64,000 nucleotides of DNA from Sipunculus nudus (lineage: Eukaryota; Annelida; Sipuncula; Golfingiida; Sipunculidae): contig CM049311.1 in assembly GCA_026874595.1 (NCBI GenBank), forward strand, positions 64,645,953 to 64,709,952, written 5' to 3'. Shown one piece after another: positions 11,773 through 22,948 of the stretch (positions are counted from its first letter, which is position 1; every line of letters starts with the position of its first letter). The notes below the pieces were generated by a model. It saw only the letters and a program-made list of their open reading frames with translations, was not told where the DNA came from and did no database searches. A program made the translations under genes and the position numbers.

Positions 11773-13740
11773 AAAATACAGGTGGCTCCACCAGTCTGCA
11801 GAAACTAATAAAAACACTTAATGGTCAATATCCATGCAAAAAATCATGGTGATCTCTGCATTAGTTGTTCAGATACTTCAGTTTTTGTATCAAATTGTCC
11901 ATTATTCTGAGGGATACTTCGGAGTCCTATAGCTTGAAGGATATGGGTAACAGAGACCTAATTTCAAGTTTCCACAGGCACCTTTCATGGGCCTCCTTGC
12001 ATGACAAGAATGAAGATTCTAGGTCCAGTTGTTGCGATTTGTACCCTGTTGACAAATAACCACATCTTTAAAGGTCCCAAAAAAAAGAAAAAAATTCGTA
12101 AAAATTTGAAAAAAATAGAGGTGGCACACCCAGTCTGCAGAAACTGATGGAACAGCTCATGATCAATATGTATGCCGAAAATCATGACCATCAGTGTTGT
12201 AGTTATTGAAATACTGCAGTTTTTGTATCAAATTTTCCATTATTCTGGGGGGGGGGGGTATTTTGGACCCATACAGCTTAAAGAATATGGGTAACAGAGA
12301 CCTAATTTCAAGTTTCCATGGAGACTTTTCATGGGTCTCCCTGTGTGTCAAGAATGAAGATTCTTGGTCCAGTTTTTATGATTTGTGCCCTGTTAACAGA
12401 TGTTCATATCTTTAAAGGTCTCAAAAATACAGAAAAATTTCGTAAAAAAAAAACGAACAAATACAGGTGGTGCCACCAGTCTGCAGAAACTTATGAAACA
12501 CTCCATGATCAATATCCATGCAAACAATTATGGTTATCTCTGCATTAGTTGTTCAGATACTTTAGCTTTTGTATCAAATTTTCCATTATTCTGAGCTGTA
12601 CTTTGGAGTGCCATAGCTCAAAGGATATGGGTAACAGAGACCAAATTTCAGGTTTCCATGGAGACTTATCATGGGTCTCCCTGTATGTCAAGAACGAAGA
12701 TTCTAGGTCCAGTCGTTACGATTTGTACCCTGTTGACAGATAACTACATCCTTAAAGGTCTCAAAAATGGAGAAAACAATTCGTGAACATTAAAATATAC
12801 AGGTGGCGCCACCAGTCTGCACAAGCTGATGAAACATCTCATGATCAATATGTATGTCGAAAATCATGACTATCAGTGATGTAGTTAATGAGATATTGAA
12901 GTTTTTGTATGAAATTTTTTACTATTCTGGGGGGTAATTTTGGGCCCCATAGCTCGAAGGATATGGGTAACAGAGACCTAATTTCTGGTTTCCATGGAGA
13001 CTTTTCATAGGTCTCTCAGTGTGTCGAAAATGAAGATTCTAGGTCCAGTTGTTACGATTTGTGCCACGCTAACAGATGACAGCATCCTCAAAGGTCTCAA
13101 AAATAGAGGAAAAAATCATAAAAAATCAAACAGTACAGGTGGCGCCACCAGTCTGCACAAACTAATGAAACATCTCATGATCAATATGTATGTCGAAAAT
13201 CATGACCATCAGTGATGTAGTTAATGAGATATTGAAGTTTTTGTATGAAATTTTTGACTATTCTGGGGGGTAATTTTGGGCCCCATAGCTCGAAGGATAT
13301 GGGTAACAGAGACCTAATTTCTGGTTTCCATGGAGACTTTTCATAGGTCTCTCAGTGTGTGGAAAATGAAGATTCTATGTCCAGTCTTTATGATTTGTGC
13401 CTTGTTAACAATGTTCACATTTTTAAAGGTCTCAAAAATAGAGAAAAAAATCATAAAAAATCAAACAGTACAGGTGGCGCCACCAGTCTGCACAAACTAA
13501 TGAAACATCTCATGATCAATATGTATGTCGAAAATCATGACCATCAGTGATGTAGTTAATGAGATATTGAAGTTTTTGTATGAAATTTTTGACTTTTATG
13601 GGGGGTACTTTGGGGCCACATAGCTCGAAGGATATGGGTAACAGAGACCTAATTTCTGGTTTCCAAGGAGATTTTTTATGGTCCTCTCAGAATCCCAAGT
13701 TACAAGGTTCTAGGTCCAGCGGTTACGATTTGTGCCTGGT
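11773..13740 (-). repeat. Q-unit tandem array of E2, reversed
   Basis: About six reversed ~335-bp Q units with boxes near 11781 (ggtggctccacc), 12125, 12467, 12801, 13137 and 13473. Near identity with 24680-26560 is visible by eye: the conceptual reading of one unit differs at only 2 of 64 codons (11865-12059 versus 26274-26468). Confidence 0.75.
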
Positions 13741-13742
13741 TA

Positions 13743-13806
13743 ACGGACGGACAGACGGACAGACGGACAGACAGACAGACGGACAGACGGACAGACGGAC
13801 GACGGA
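13743..13806 (-). repeat. GGAC/AGAC microsatellite at the E2 5' end
   Basis: 'ggacagacggacagac' repeats. The same kind of tract follows the 5' hairpin in every E2 or E2b copy (24628-24670, 34798-34840, 42083-42150, 43147-43165), so it is part of the element. Confidence 0.8.
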
Positions 13807-15211
13807 CAAAGAGTGATCGCTATAGCTCAGATGACTTTCAGTCAGCTGAGCCAAAAATGGTGGTGCCACATGCAACCAATTTTGCACAGTGTCCATCTCT
13901 CATCTGCCTTGGAATAAAAACACTCATATCTCTGCATTGGTTTGGCTTATCCACCTGAAATTTTGCATGTGTATACATCCTGGACAGCTTTCTTGATTTT
14001 ATGAGAGGCCGCGCCACCTACATTCACGAAGCTGCAGATATCAAAGCTCATATCTCAGGAATCCTTTGACCAGTTCGGCCAAAATTTTGCATGTGAATAG
14101 ATCTCCCATAGCTCTTTATCATATGCAAAACTGGTGGTGCCACATGCAACCATTTTTGCACAGCTTCCATCTGTTCATCTGCCTTGGGATAAAACCACTC
14201 ATATCTTAGCAGTGGTTTGACTTACCTACCTGATATTTTGCAGGTTTATACATCCTTGACAGCTTTCTTGATTTTATGACAGGTGGCGCCACCTACATTC
14301 AAATTTATGCTGCAGACATCCGAACTTATATCTCAGGAACCATTTGACCTATTAGGCAAAAAATTTGCATGTTTATAGATCTCACATAGCTCTTTATCAT
14401 ACGCAAAACTGGTGGCACCACCTGCAATCATTTTTGCACAGCATCTGTTTCTTTGTTTGCCGTGGGATAAAATCACTCATATCTCGGCAACGGTTTGACA
14501 TATCTGCCTAAAATTTTGCAGGTTTATACATCTTAGATAGCTTTCTGGATTTTGTGGCAGGTGGCGCCACCTACATTTATGTATACACTGCAGACATTCA
14601 GGCTTATATCTCAGGACTGGTTTGACATATCCCCCTGAAATTGTGCATGTGTATAGATCTCACATAGCTCTTAACCATACACAAAATTGGTGGTGCCACC
14701 TGCCACCATTTTTGCAGAGCGTCCTTCTGTTTGTCTGACGTGGGCTAAAATCACTCATATCTCAGTAGTGGTTTGACTTATCTGCCTAAAATTTTGCATG
14801 TTTATACATCTTGGATAGCTTTCTGGATTTTTTGGCAGGTGGCGCCACCTACATTAATGTATATGCTGCAGACATTCAGGCTTATATCTCAAGACTGGTT
14901 TGACATATCCCCAAGAAATTTTGCATGTGTATAGATCTCACACATCTCTTAATCATACAAAAAATTAGTGGCGCCACCTGCCATCATTTTTGCACAGCGT
15001 CCGTCTGTTCATCTACCTTGGGATAGAAACTCTCATATCTCTGCATTGGTTGGACTTATCCACCTGAAACTTTGCATGTGTATACATCCTGGAGAGCTTT
15101 CTTGATTTTATGACAGGTGGCGCCACCTATATTCACGTTTATGCTGCAGACATCTAAGTTCATATCTTGGGAACTGTTTGACCAGTTGGGCCAAAATTTT
15201 CTGTTTGTCTG

Positions 15212-15821
15212 TGTCAGGGACAAAAATCCTAGGAGAAAAATGTTGAGGCCATAAATTCTGGGACACTGGTCATGTGACCAAAACAAGGGGCCACCAGAAC
15301 TAATTGCTCTGATATTGCATCAGGCTCCAACAGCCCTTGCTACTGATTTCATCAGTTTGTAACAGGTCAGCATATTGCACCACCCTGTGCAAGGGTTAGA
15401 GACCTTATAAACCCCAGGTCTGGGGAGCAGGCGGGGGAAATTACACTGAGAATCTGCCAACGCCAGGTACGACAGCAAGGACAATACTGGCAATAGAGAT
15501 CATGAGATGCTGATGCCGCACCATAGGGGTGAGGGGGCTGATGGCTGAAGTAACCTGGTGATAATATATGTTAAGAATAGAGAATAAGAAGAACCTGTAC
15601 TATGTCACATTGAAGCCTACTGTTAAGCTAGAACTACTGGAGTGTATCACTGGAGAATAATCAATATAGTAATTTGTGAACCTGGATATATCTATATATA
15701 TATACTGTGTATATATATATGTGTCAGATGAGGAATAAAGACGAGATATTCCCCTTTGGAGGACTACATTATATTTATATGGGACACTGAACACAAACAG
15801 CTCACACGAGCTGCCACGACA
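15212..15821 (+). mobile_element. Solo LTR, 610 bp, flanked by TCTG duplication
   Basis: It starts TGTCAGGG and ends CCACGACA, giving TGTC...GACA inverted tips. The 4-bp sequence TCTG flanks it on both sides (15208-15211 and 15822-15825) and splits a P-unit sequence ('gtttgtctgccatgggctaaaatc' when joined). A TATA-like 'cttataaacc' (about 15405) and a poly(A) signal 'ggaataaag' (about 15732) suit LTR promoter and terminator functions. The 4-bp duplication suits Ty3/Gypsy elements. The ORF at 15600-15842 is considered incidental. Confidence 0.8.
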
Positions 15822-16166
15822 TCTGCCATGGGCTAAAATCAATCATATCTCAGTAGTGGTGTGACTTATCTGCCTAAAATTTTGCAGGTTTATACACTTC
15901 TGATAGCTTTCTCGATTCTGTGGTAGGTGGCGCAACCTACATTTCAGCTGCAGACATCCATGCTAATATGCAAACACACCTCACTCTATTTCCCCTTGCC
16001 ACTCAATCCATGCCTCATGTTTGTTTGTTTCTTGTTCTAAGTGTTTAGTACTTGCATTGTTCATATACATGATACACATGTTTTTGAAAAGTAATGGTCC
16101 AGCATTGAAGCATTATACCTGGTGTAATCTCATTGCACAGGTTCGCATTAGGCCTGTAGGCCTTGT

Positions 16167-17690
16167 ATTTAATCACATTTGAATGCTGTGTAGATCCTCA
16201 ATTCACTTTGAGTCTGTTTGGAATACATATGATTTGAACCTGGTTTGTTCTGTTCAGATCTGATCCCAATTTTACAGTTGATTGAATCCTCAATTCATAT
16301 TGAATCTGAATATGGCTGCTGACTGCCTTGGAAAGACTATATTAGAGAGCTTTCATGTCAGTTAGAAATGTATCGGCAATATTTCAGGAGTCTAGACAAC
16401 ATACAGAACATGGGGTAAGTTGGCACAGCATAGACATAGCCCAAATAAATAAAACTGCAAATGAAAAACAAGGCCTTTCTCATTATCACAAATGTCACAT
16501 TTATTAAATCCTCACTGGCATTACCAAATATATCTGCCTGGCTGACAGACCACCTGGACACTAAGGTCACGTTATCAGATGGCAGTACTGTCACTGTTTA
16601 CATATGTATGGCAGCTAGATGAATAAATGTCAAAATACACTATGGCAGTGAATTATTTATCATGGTACAATTTATTAAGGGGCCTGACCATTCTTGCTCA
16701 GATCAATTCCCTCAGCATTTAGAGACAAAACCTGCCAATGACACCTGGAATGTTATAGTAGGTTATTTATTAATACGGTGAAGGTTGCACTCAGTACCTC
16801 AGAAACCAGGTATATCTGATCATTTGATTTAATTCTGGTAACTCTATTCTTGATAAGGTAGGCAGGTTATCATTCCACACAGCAAAGATAATACCAGTAC
16901 ATGTACTAGAGGATGACCATATTCACACAGAAATTGAAAAAATCTGTACATGTCCCTTAGAAGAACGTTTATATACTTGTTTATATAATGAATTTTAAAA
17001 ATAATTAGGCTTATAAAAAAGCAACATGTGTACAAAATCACATATTGTGAACATTTAACAATTTAACAATGAACTCTTGTTTAAGATCATATGTCAACAT
17101 GTCAGTTATCCATTAAATATTTGACTACTGCTTCCCCTACAAATTCAAATACAAATTAAGAACAAATCCTTGTCAGTGTTTCCCAGTTGTTTGCACAACA
17201 ACTCACTCTGATCAGATGTGTAACAGTTATGGCTTTTCTGAAGTCAAAGGCAATGTTTTTGAAACTCTTTGGTTAATCAATGAATAATTTATTACAGTCA
17301 TCTCCTTAGATTGGACACTGCTATTTCTAGCTTTATAGAAACTATAGAATTTTTTATTTTCATTCAGATCACCATTCCTAATTATCATTTTAGTTAATTT
17401 GTTTGTTCAATATTAACCTGCTGTGCATTTGCTAACACAGGAAAAGTGAACCTTTTAAAAATAAATTTCTGAAGCATACAATTACAAAGTGTACATAAAT
17501 AAAAGAGACGGTTTCTTTAGTGATGTTATATCTGGAGATCCCTAGAATTATAGCAACTAGCCATGATGAGATTACAGCATTACTGCAAAAACTTCTAATC
17601 TTTTTAGACATTATTCATACATTATGACTGTTCTTTCCCTAAACTGGTACTAAACATACAACAATATTTTCAATCCTTTCATTGGCCGAC
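16167..17690. other. Interval with no gene recognised
   Basis: AT-rich non-tandem DNA between the H1 end and the DIRS element. Open frames of 65-78 codons show no recognisable domain. 'tcctcaattca' recurs near 16200 and 16285. Confidence 0.5.
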
Positions 17691-17739
17691 AAAACCCCCC
17701 CATTCCCTCCCTGTGAATGGTGGTTTTGTTAGTAAACTG

Positions 17740-17870
17740 TTGTGAGCTTTTCTGTATTAATGAGAATTTTCTCTGTTAAAGTTTATACGCCAGAGTAAGC
17801 CAACCGAAAATTTTCCCTTATTGGGCCTATTATCGCCCATCCCGCCTCGTTCCCGTGTATCTAGATCACA
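17740..17870. repeat. DIRS inverted terminal repeat (left)
   Basis: It contains 'ctgtattaatgagaattttc', 'gccagagtaagccaaccg' and 'gggcctattatcgcccat'. The same string is found inverted at 22829-22948. An outer tail unique to this side (17691-17739) includes 'cattccctccctgtgaatgg'. Confidence 0.9.
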
Positions 17871-17908
17871 TTTTCGAAGGCGTAAGGAAGAGGACTGGGA
17901 GCGAGCGA

Positions 17909-18024
17909 TGTTTGTAATACAGAAAAGCTAACAACAGTTTACTAACAAAACCACCATTCACAGGGAGGGAATGGGGGGGTTTTATTACGTAAACATAATT
18001 GTGAGCTGTTTCTGTATTAATGAG
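17909..18024. repeat. DIRS internal complementary region
   Basis: Its first part (to about 17981, 'cagggagggaatggggggg') is the reverse complement of the left outer tail. Its second part ('ttttattacgtaaacataat' onward) is the reverse complement of the right outer tail. It therefore represents the two element ends joined, as used in the DIRS circular-intermediate model. Confidence 0.9.
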
Positions 18025-18083
18025 AAAAAAACAGACATGCCTTGGGGAGGGAGCACCTACCTGTAACGCTGGAACGAGGAATC

Positions 18084-19067
18084 TCAGTGCTGGGATGGAG
18101 CAGCAGACGACGTCGGCGGTGGAACCGACATAGATGAAGAAGATGTCCTGGGAAATTGCAGGACCTCACCCGACGCGATCACCGGGCCCATGGAGTAGAG
18201 GCCCGAAGCCTTGAGCTGAACATCTTTCAGATAGAAGCGTGTGAACGTAGATGGGGATTTCCAGTATCCCTTCTTGACCAACTGATTGGGTGAGATCCCG
18301 GAGAAATGGGCCAAGGAAGTCGAAATAGCTCGAATGTCATGGGCCTTGATGTGAAGTTGGTCTAATGTGGATTGGGAAGCTGATTCATATGCGGCGACGA
18401 TAGTAGCTTTGAGCCACGCACTAATGGTGATAGGGCTAATCTCCTTATTGGAAGATGTGACTTTTGTAGAAATAAACAACTTCTTGCGCCCCCCCCCCCC
18501 CCCCATAAAAAATGAGTAGCTTTTAGATAATAACGCAACGCACGAACCAGGCAATTGGTAGCCCCATAACGGTACTGACCGTTAGGGAGGGCCGGAACAT
18601 GCCAAGCAGAAGGAGGGTCATCGAAATTTTGATTTTTCCTATAAAAATCCGGAGGAAAATGTAGGGTGGCCGACGAACCGTCGGCCGCAATTTGCGTGAA
18701 TTTCGAGTCAGCCACGAGGGCATGAAGCTCAGAACAGCGACCTGCCGAGGCAAGAGCTAGGAGGAAAACCGTTTTCCGAGACAAATGGATGGAGAAGATG
18801 GGCTGAACGCAACGGCTCATAAGGGGGTTCCCTGAGGTGACGTAAGACGACGTCCAGGTGCCAGGAAGGCGCAACATACCGAGGACGAGACGCCCTGGCA
18901 TGAACCCCCTTGAGAAAGTCCGACACCAACGGGTGATGAAGGACACGATCGTGACCCAGCGGACGGAGCACCGACAGGAGGGCGGCGCGATAGCCACGCA
19001 GAGAGGGATAGGATAAAAGTTTATCCTGCAGTAAGAACACGAAAAAATCTAAAACAGCCGCAAGCAA
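18084..19067 (-). pseudogene. DIRS tyrosine recombinase (integrase), frameshifted
   Basis: The family cuts and joins the circular cDNA during integration. In order the minus strand encodes an N-terminal SAM-like part ('SLRGYRAALLSVLRPLGHD'), then 'LSRKTVFLLALASAGRCSEL' with the first catalytic Arg (about 18730), 'IKAHDIRAISTSLAH' with the His-x-x-Arg pair (about 18328-18347) and 'TFTRFYLKDV' with the nucleophile Tyr (about 18230). All four signature positions can be seen. The frame is broken twice: near 18780-18830, and at a C/G homopolymer of about 16 bases at 18489-18504. The latter may be an assembly or sequencing slip. The C-terminus is Ser/Pro-rich. Confidence 0.88.
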
Positions 19068-19099
19068 CGGATCTAAAGGGGAGATTCAACGGGAAGACG

Positions 19100-19640
19100 C
19101 CCACTCCGTGAAGAGACGCCACTGGGAGTCATAGATGCGGTCCGAAGAACGGCGATGGGGAGCCGAGGCAAGGAGAGCAGCCGGACTTGAAATGCCCTGA
19201 TCTTTGAGGTGGCCGATGAGAGCACGCATGCGCATAGAGGGCATGACCTAAACGGGCGACGCGCTCGAGGGAACGACGGGAGCGCGATGCGGAGCGGAAG
19301 TATTAGCGGGGGGCGAGAGAGAAGCGAGTGCCACAGAGGAAACCAGGGAGCCGCAGGTTGAAACGGGAGGATGAGAAGCAGGGTAGTCTGGTCCGCGCGG
19401 GACAAGCAGAGAAGGACACGGCGGATGAGAGGAGGCGCCGGAAACGCAAAAAGAAACCGGTGAGACCACCCGGACGGCGGCGTGTCAGGGAGACGGTCGC
19501 GAGGGTGACGTAGAGGCGTCTCGGAAGGTACGAGAAGGGCGGGGGACGGAAAATCGAACAGATCGAATTCCGGCCGCCCCAGGCGAGCGAAAACACTCCG
19601 AATAACCGGGAGCGGAAGGAGCGGCGGAGAAGGAAGAGAC
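19100..19640 (-). pseudogene. DIRS polyprotein region between RNase H and recombinase
   Basis: Reading frames here give fragments such as 'GRPEFDLF', 'GWSHRFLFAFPAPPLIRRVL' and 'PAAPWFPLWHSLL'. They resemble the 'DLFA...', 'AYAFPP..LL..VL' and 'P.WP.Q.WFP.L' pattern found downstream of RNase H in DIRS polyproteins, where the Dam-like methyltransferase domain is usually placed. The region is in a different frame from the RNase H, so at least one frameshift separates them. A functional methyltransferase cannot be claimed. Confidence 0.6.
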
Positions 19641-20020
19641 TCCGGATGACGGGAAAGGGCACCGCGGGGATGTTCGACACGCCCAGAAGATGGGATGCAC
19701 GAACTGATGCCCGGAGAGAGAGGCATAGATCGAACAAAAGGTAAGTCTCCTGCATGAGCGAGGGAGACCCAGTACCGTCCTGCTTGTTGATATATGCCAC
19801 AACCGTGGTATTGTCGGTCCGGATGAGAATGTGACGGCCGATCAAACCGGGAGACCAGTGAGAGATCGCGCGACGGACGGCACGCAGTTCGAGGATATTG
19901 ATATGGAGCAGACGTTCCGACGGGGACCATATCCCGGAAGCGCGAAGATCGGCAAGATGGGCCCCCCAACCGAGGAGAGACGCATCGGTATAGATGGTGC
20001 AATCGACATCCATGGAAAAC
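19640..20020 (-). pseudogene. DIRS RNase H domain
   Basis: The family degrades the RNA of the RNA-DNA hybrid. The frame from 20013 reads 'DCTIYTDASLLGWGAHL' (first catalytic Asp), 'NILELRAVRRAI' (Glu) and 'ILIRTDNTTVVAYINKQ' (Asp), then 'HLLGVSNIPA'. The D-E-D core is intact. It sits in another frame from the RT above it, with the intervening thumb/connection largely missing. Confidence 0.88.
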
Positions 20021-20039
20021 GGAACGCCGCGCAGGAGAA

Positions 20040-20745
20040 GGGAGTGAGAAGAGAGTTCTCCGCATTGACCAGGAAGCCGAGGTTCCGAAGTAGGTTGAGA
20101 ACCCGGGAGCGATGCGACAGTAAGAGGGAGCGATCAGCCGCATGGACCAGCCAATCGTCCAGATAAGGGAGCACAGAAATGCCCTGTGATCAGAGATAAC
20201 TCGTGACCGTGTGAACCAGCATGGTAAAAATCCAGGAGGCCACATTGATCCCGAACGGAAGGGCCCGGAATGATAAACGCGGTTCTGATACGCGAAGCGA
20301 AGAAACTTGAACGATCTTGAACGCCCAATCCATCCTCCGAACAATGCGGAGCACAGCATGGATATTGAACATCCGAAACGGGGGCAGACGGATGAACCAA
20401 TTGAGGCGCTTCAGGTCTATGATCGGGCACCAACGGCCGTGCGGTTTGGGAACAAGAAAAAGGCGAGAGTAAAACCCCACGGTGGATGGGGAAACCTCGA
20501 AAATTGCCCGTTTGTCTAACATAGAGTGAATGGCCTCCTCCAAAGCGAGGCGTTTGTCCCGATCGGACGGAGGCGGAGTGAAGAACGGGTGCATGGTGAC
20601 GGGAGGTTCGTGCAAAAACGTAAGACGGAACCCGAACTTTACGGTGCTGAGAATTAACCGCTGTGAGGTGAGACCCGCCCACGCTGGAAAATGGGCGCTG
20701 AGCCGAGCGCCGACCGGAGCGAGAGAGTCATTTATGGGTCGAACC
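20040..20745 (-). pseudogene. DIRS reverse transcriptase, nonsense-mutated and shortened
   Basis: From about 20745 the frame reads 'NEVRPINDSLAPVGARLSAH', then 'GFYSRLFLVPKPHGRWCPII' and 'DLKRLNWFI' (fingers/palm), 'LSFRALPFGINVASWIFTML', an in-frame TGA at 20190-20192, and 'SVLPYLDDWLVHA' with the YxDD-type catalytic pair (20150-20169). After 'NLGFLVNAENSLLTP' (about 20050) the sequence runs almost directly into RNase H. This implies loss of roughly 100 codons that normally lie between these motifs in DIRS elements. The 5' part overlaps the Gag 3' end in another frame. Confidence 0.88.
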
Positions 20746-22684
20746 TCGTTTTGAGGATGGACCACGAAAAGGCTGAGAACGGCCGGAACGGCCGGAAGGA
20801 CGGGAAGACGGAGCAGATGCTTGACGCGGTTGAGCGGAAGCTGCAACCGGAGGCCGAGGGCGGGGCACGCGGAAGGAAGGCCTAGGCGCAAAGGAGACCG
20901 AGCGGAGGCGGGCCTGATGATCCGAGCGCTCCAAGGCGCGGTCAAAAAGAGGCCGTAAGTGGCCGCCAAACAGCAGGGAACTGGTAAAAGGCTGAGAATA
21001 AAGTTCCGTTAACTCCGCCTGAGTAAGCTCCGGCTTTAAGGTCTTTAAAGACTGAATGCAAGCCGTGCGGCGTAACAAAATTCAACTTTCAACCAGGCGC
21101 CAAACGACTTGATTTAACTCAGCGTAAGTATGGGCAGAAGCCTGCCAGATGTCATTGAGAGTGAGCGGGTCCGTAGAAACGGCGAGCAAGCTAGTGACAG
21201 CCTGCAAGTCGTTAACCATACCTCCAGATCCGACAGGTGACGATCGGACAGGTGGACAGAGGACGGAAATAAAGACTTACCGTCCGCAAATGGGTGTTTC
21301 AGGCCGGACTCGACATGCATCGGAGCAGACGGAATATCTGGGTGATCAGGAAAAGGTAGTAAGCGATCGAAACAGGTAGCCCGGTACCCACATGTATTCC
21401 AGAGGGTACCGGGGGACCAAGGTTTATCTGAACCTGGCGGAAGCGGGGCCCCAGTAGTGGTAGAGCGAGACCCCGAGACGACCGCGTGGTGCTCACGTAA
21501 GATATCCCCCGTGTGGGCTGTGAATTCCATGCACACGGTGGGCGTGGTCGAGGGCGATTGAAGGGCGGCAGGATTCAAATAAGAACCGGCCGCCGACGCC
21601 GAGGAAGTCCGAGGTTGTAACCGTCAGAACTTCGGACCACTAGGGTTAGCCTCCTGTGTGGAGGTAGCCACAAGGTCCAGAAGCGCAGATTTGCGCGTAT
21701 GCCAAGCCTGGCTTTGCAGCGCGATCTCCGACCACTGGTCAGGTGCCAGGGCGGGATCGGCTGACTGAGAAGTTGGGGACTCTGGAGAACCCCGGGTAGG
21801 GGGAGCCAGAGAGACCCGCTGTGCCAGAACAACCGGAGGCTGGAAACAGGAAGCCGGGGAACGAGCAGCAGCAGGAACCATCCAGGAAGGCACAGGAACC
21901 GGAGCCTCCGGCCGCACATCAGACGGCAACTGAAAAGAAGATACGGCCGGCCGGTCAGTAACAGCGGGAGACTGAGGAACCGGCAGCGAGGCCGGCTGCC
22001 CCGAGCCTGAGGCAGGAGGGACCGACGCACTACCTGCACACCCGGAAGGGCAGGGCGAACCAGGGGGACGGCCCCAGCCGGCCCTGGGGATAACGAAGGA
22101 AGCCGGCGAGGAGCCGGGGGCGACGAGAACGGCCGGGGAGTAAGTACTGGGGGCGCCGGCGAGGGAGCCGGGCGGACGGGATCGGGTCTAGACGAACCGT
22201 CTAGATCCGACATAAGTGATGAGCAAAACCGGGACAATTTATGTAATATGGAATAGGCAGATGTGCTGTCAGAACGGGAGGCCGCGGGAACTGGGGAAGA
22301 TTTCCGTTTCCGTGAATGAGAAAGCAATGATTTAACTGGCGAAACCACGGGAGAGGTGACAGGACCGGGGGGAACGGACGGTGAACGCAGCACGGCCATG
22401 GTGCAGTCAACCAGGGTAGGCTCCCCCCCCTCCCCCCCGGAGACAACCACGGGGCCAGACAAGGGAATATTGGAGGGGGAACCCCCAATAACCAGGGAAT
22501 GAACCCAATCCTGGAACAAGGCCCACTTGTCAGTGGACCACGTCTGGCAATGGAAACAAGGATCAGCCGGACCGCGGCAGGAGTCATTGTTGGTGCGGCA
22601 ACTATAACAAGTGGGGTGGGAGTCCCATACCGGGATTATAGTGCCACAAGAGACACAATAAGTGGGGTTCTCCATGGCGGGCAA
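20728..22684 (-). pseudogene. DIRS Gag-like ORF, broken
   Basis: The ATG at 22684 (or the next Met at 22675) starts a protein with a Cys/His cluster: CVSC, then HPTCYSC, then a lone Cys, then CFHC. It probably binds zinc. A long Ser/Pro-rich linker follows. The frame shifts at about 21930-22200, meets TGA at about 21620, continues through 'NPAALQSPSTTPTVCMEFTA', and shifts again. It finishes with 'SLKTLKPELTQAELTELYSQ' and an Arg/Pro/Ser-rich tail to 20728. The Cys/His start plus a basic tail fits DIRS Gag. There is no evidence for a cellular gene. Confidence 0.75.
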
Positions 22685-22828
22685 GGGAAAATAAGAACAA
22701 CTTACAATCAGTTGGCAAACTCAAAACGACAAACCCAACAGTGGAGGAATCTCGCAGCGCGGAATCAAACGTCCATCATGGCGTACGCCAGAAGAAAATG
22801 TGATTATGGGTAACGGAAGTGTGACCTA

Positions 22829-22948
22829 GATACACGGGAACAAGGCGGGATGGGCGATAATAGGCCCAATAAGGGAAAATTTTCGGTTGGCTTACTCTGG
22901 CGTATAAACTTTAACAGAGAAAATTCTCATTAATACAGAAACAGCTCA
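22829..22948. repeat. DIRS inverted terminal repeat (right)
   Basis: Inverse of 17740-17870 with only a few differences. The outer tail 'ttatgtttacgtaataaaacc' continues to 22972. Confidence 0.9.

Larger units (their letters stand above)
10419..13852 (-). mobile_element. E2 element nested in the left outer E3
   Basis: On the minus strand it starts at 13852 with AGCTCAGCTGACT (the first AGCT mutated to GGCT) and its hairpin partner AGTCATCTGAGCT. It passes the (GTCC/GTCT)n tract and a Q-unit array, and ends with CAGCTGAGCGTCATGACCCA, the rest of the hairpin, and ACTTG at about 10419. The host P unit is split at the same point as in the right-hand stack: on the minus strand 'ccaccattttt' lies before it and 'agtgtatgtta' after it. 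No coding sequence is found. Confidence 0.75.
10103..16018 (+). mobile_element. Outer E3 element (left stack), itself interrupted
   Basis: It begins with a diverged E3 hairpin, GTATCCTCCAAAAC paired with 'atttgtggatat' (10103-10132). It runs to 10418, is interrupted by a reversed E2, and resumes at 13853 as ~280-bp P units with phrases such as 'tcatatctcaggaaccgtttgacc' and 'tgacaggtggcgccacctac'. It stops at about 16018 ('caatccatgcctca') without the expected 3' TTTTGGCGGATAC end, so the 3' tip is lost. It entered H1 about 10 bp after a box-like GGTGGTGCCAGC (10081-10092). Confidence 0.6.
8037..16166 (+). mobile_element. Second H1 element, interrupted by nested elements
   Basis: The left end GCGAACCTGT (8037-8046) pairs with ACAGGTTCGC (about 16137-16146), which again sits just before the hairpin AGGCCTGTAGGCCT (16150-16163) and TGT. 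H1 sequence runs 8037-10102 and resumes at about 16019 ('tttgtttcttgttctaagtgtttagtacttgcattg'), which matches 2910-3044. Without the inserts it would be about 2.2 kb, close to the intact copy at 711-3044. Everything from 10103 to 16018 is inserted DNA. No transposase is seen. Confidence 0.7.

Noticed and set aside
11865-13816. Repeated open frames of about 64-90 codons in the Q units, beginning 'FRYFSFCIKFSIIL' and containing 'KDMGNRDLISGFHGD'
   Set aside because: Each frame follows one repeat unit and ends at the same place, and it appears on whichever strand the array has. Frames are broken in many units and carry no domain. They are repeat shadows.
19831-20166. Plus-strand ORF in the DIRS
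   Set aside because: A GC-rich antisense shadow of RT/RNase H.
19073-20359. 428-codon minus-strand ORF as a single protein
   Set aside because: Much of it is a shadow frame opposite or beside the true DIRS RT and RNase H frames. Only its lower part (about 19100-19640) appears to be genuine polyprotein.
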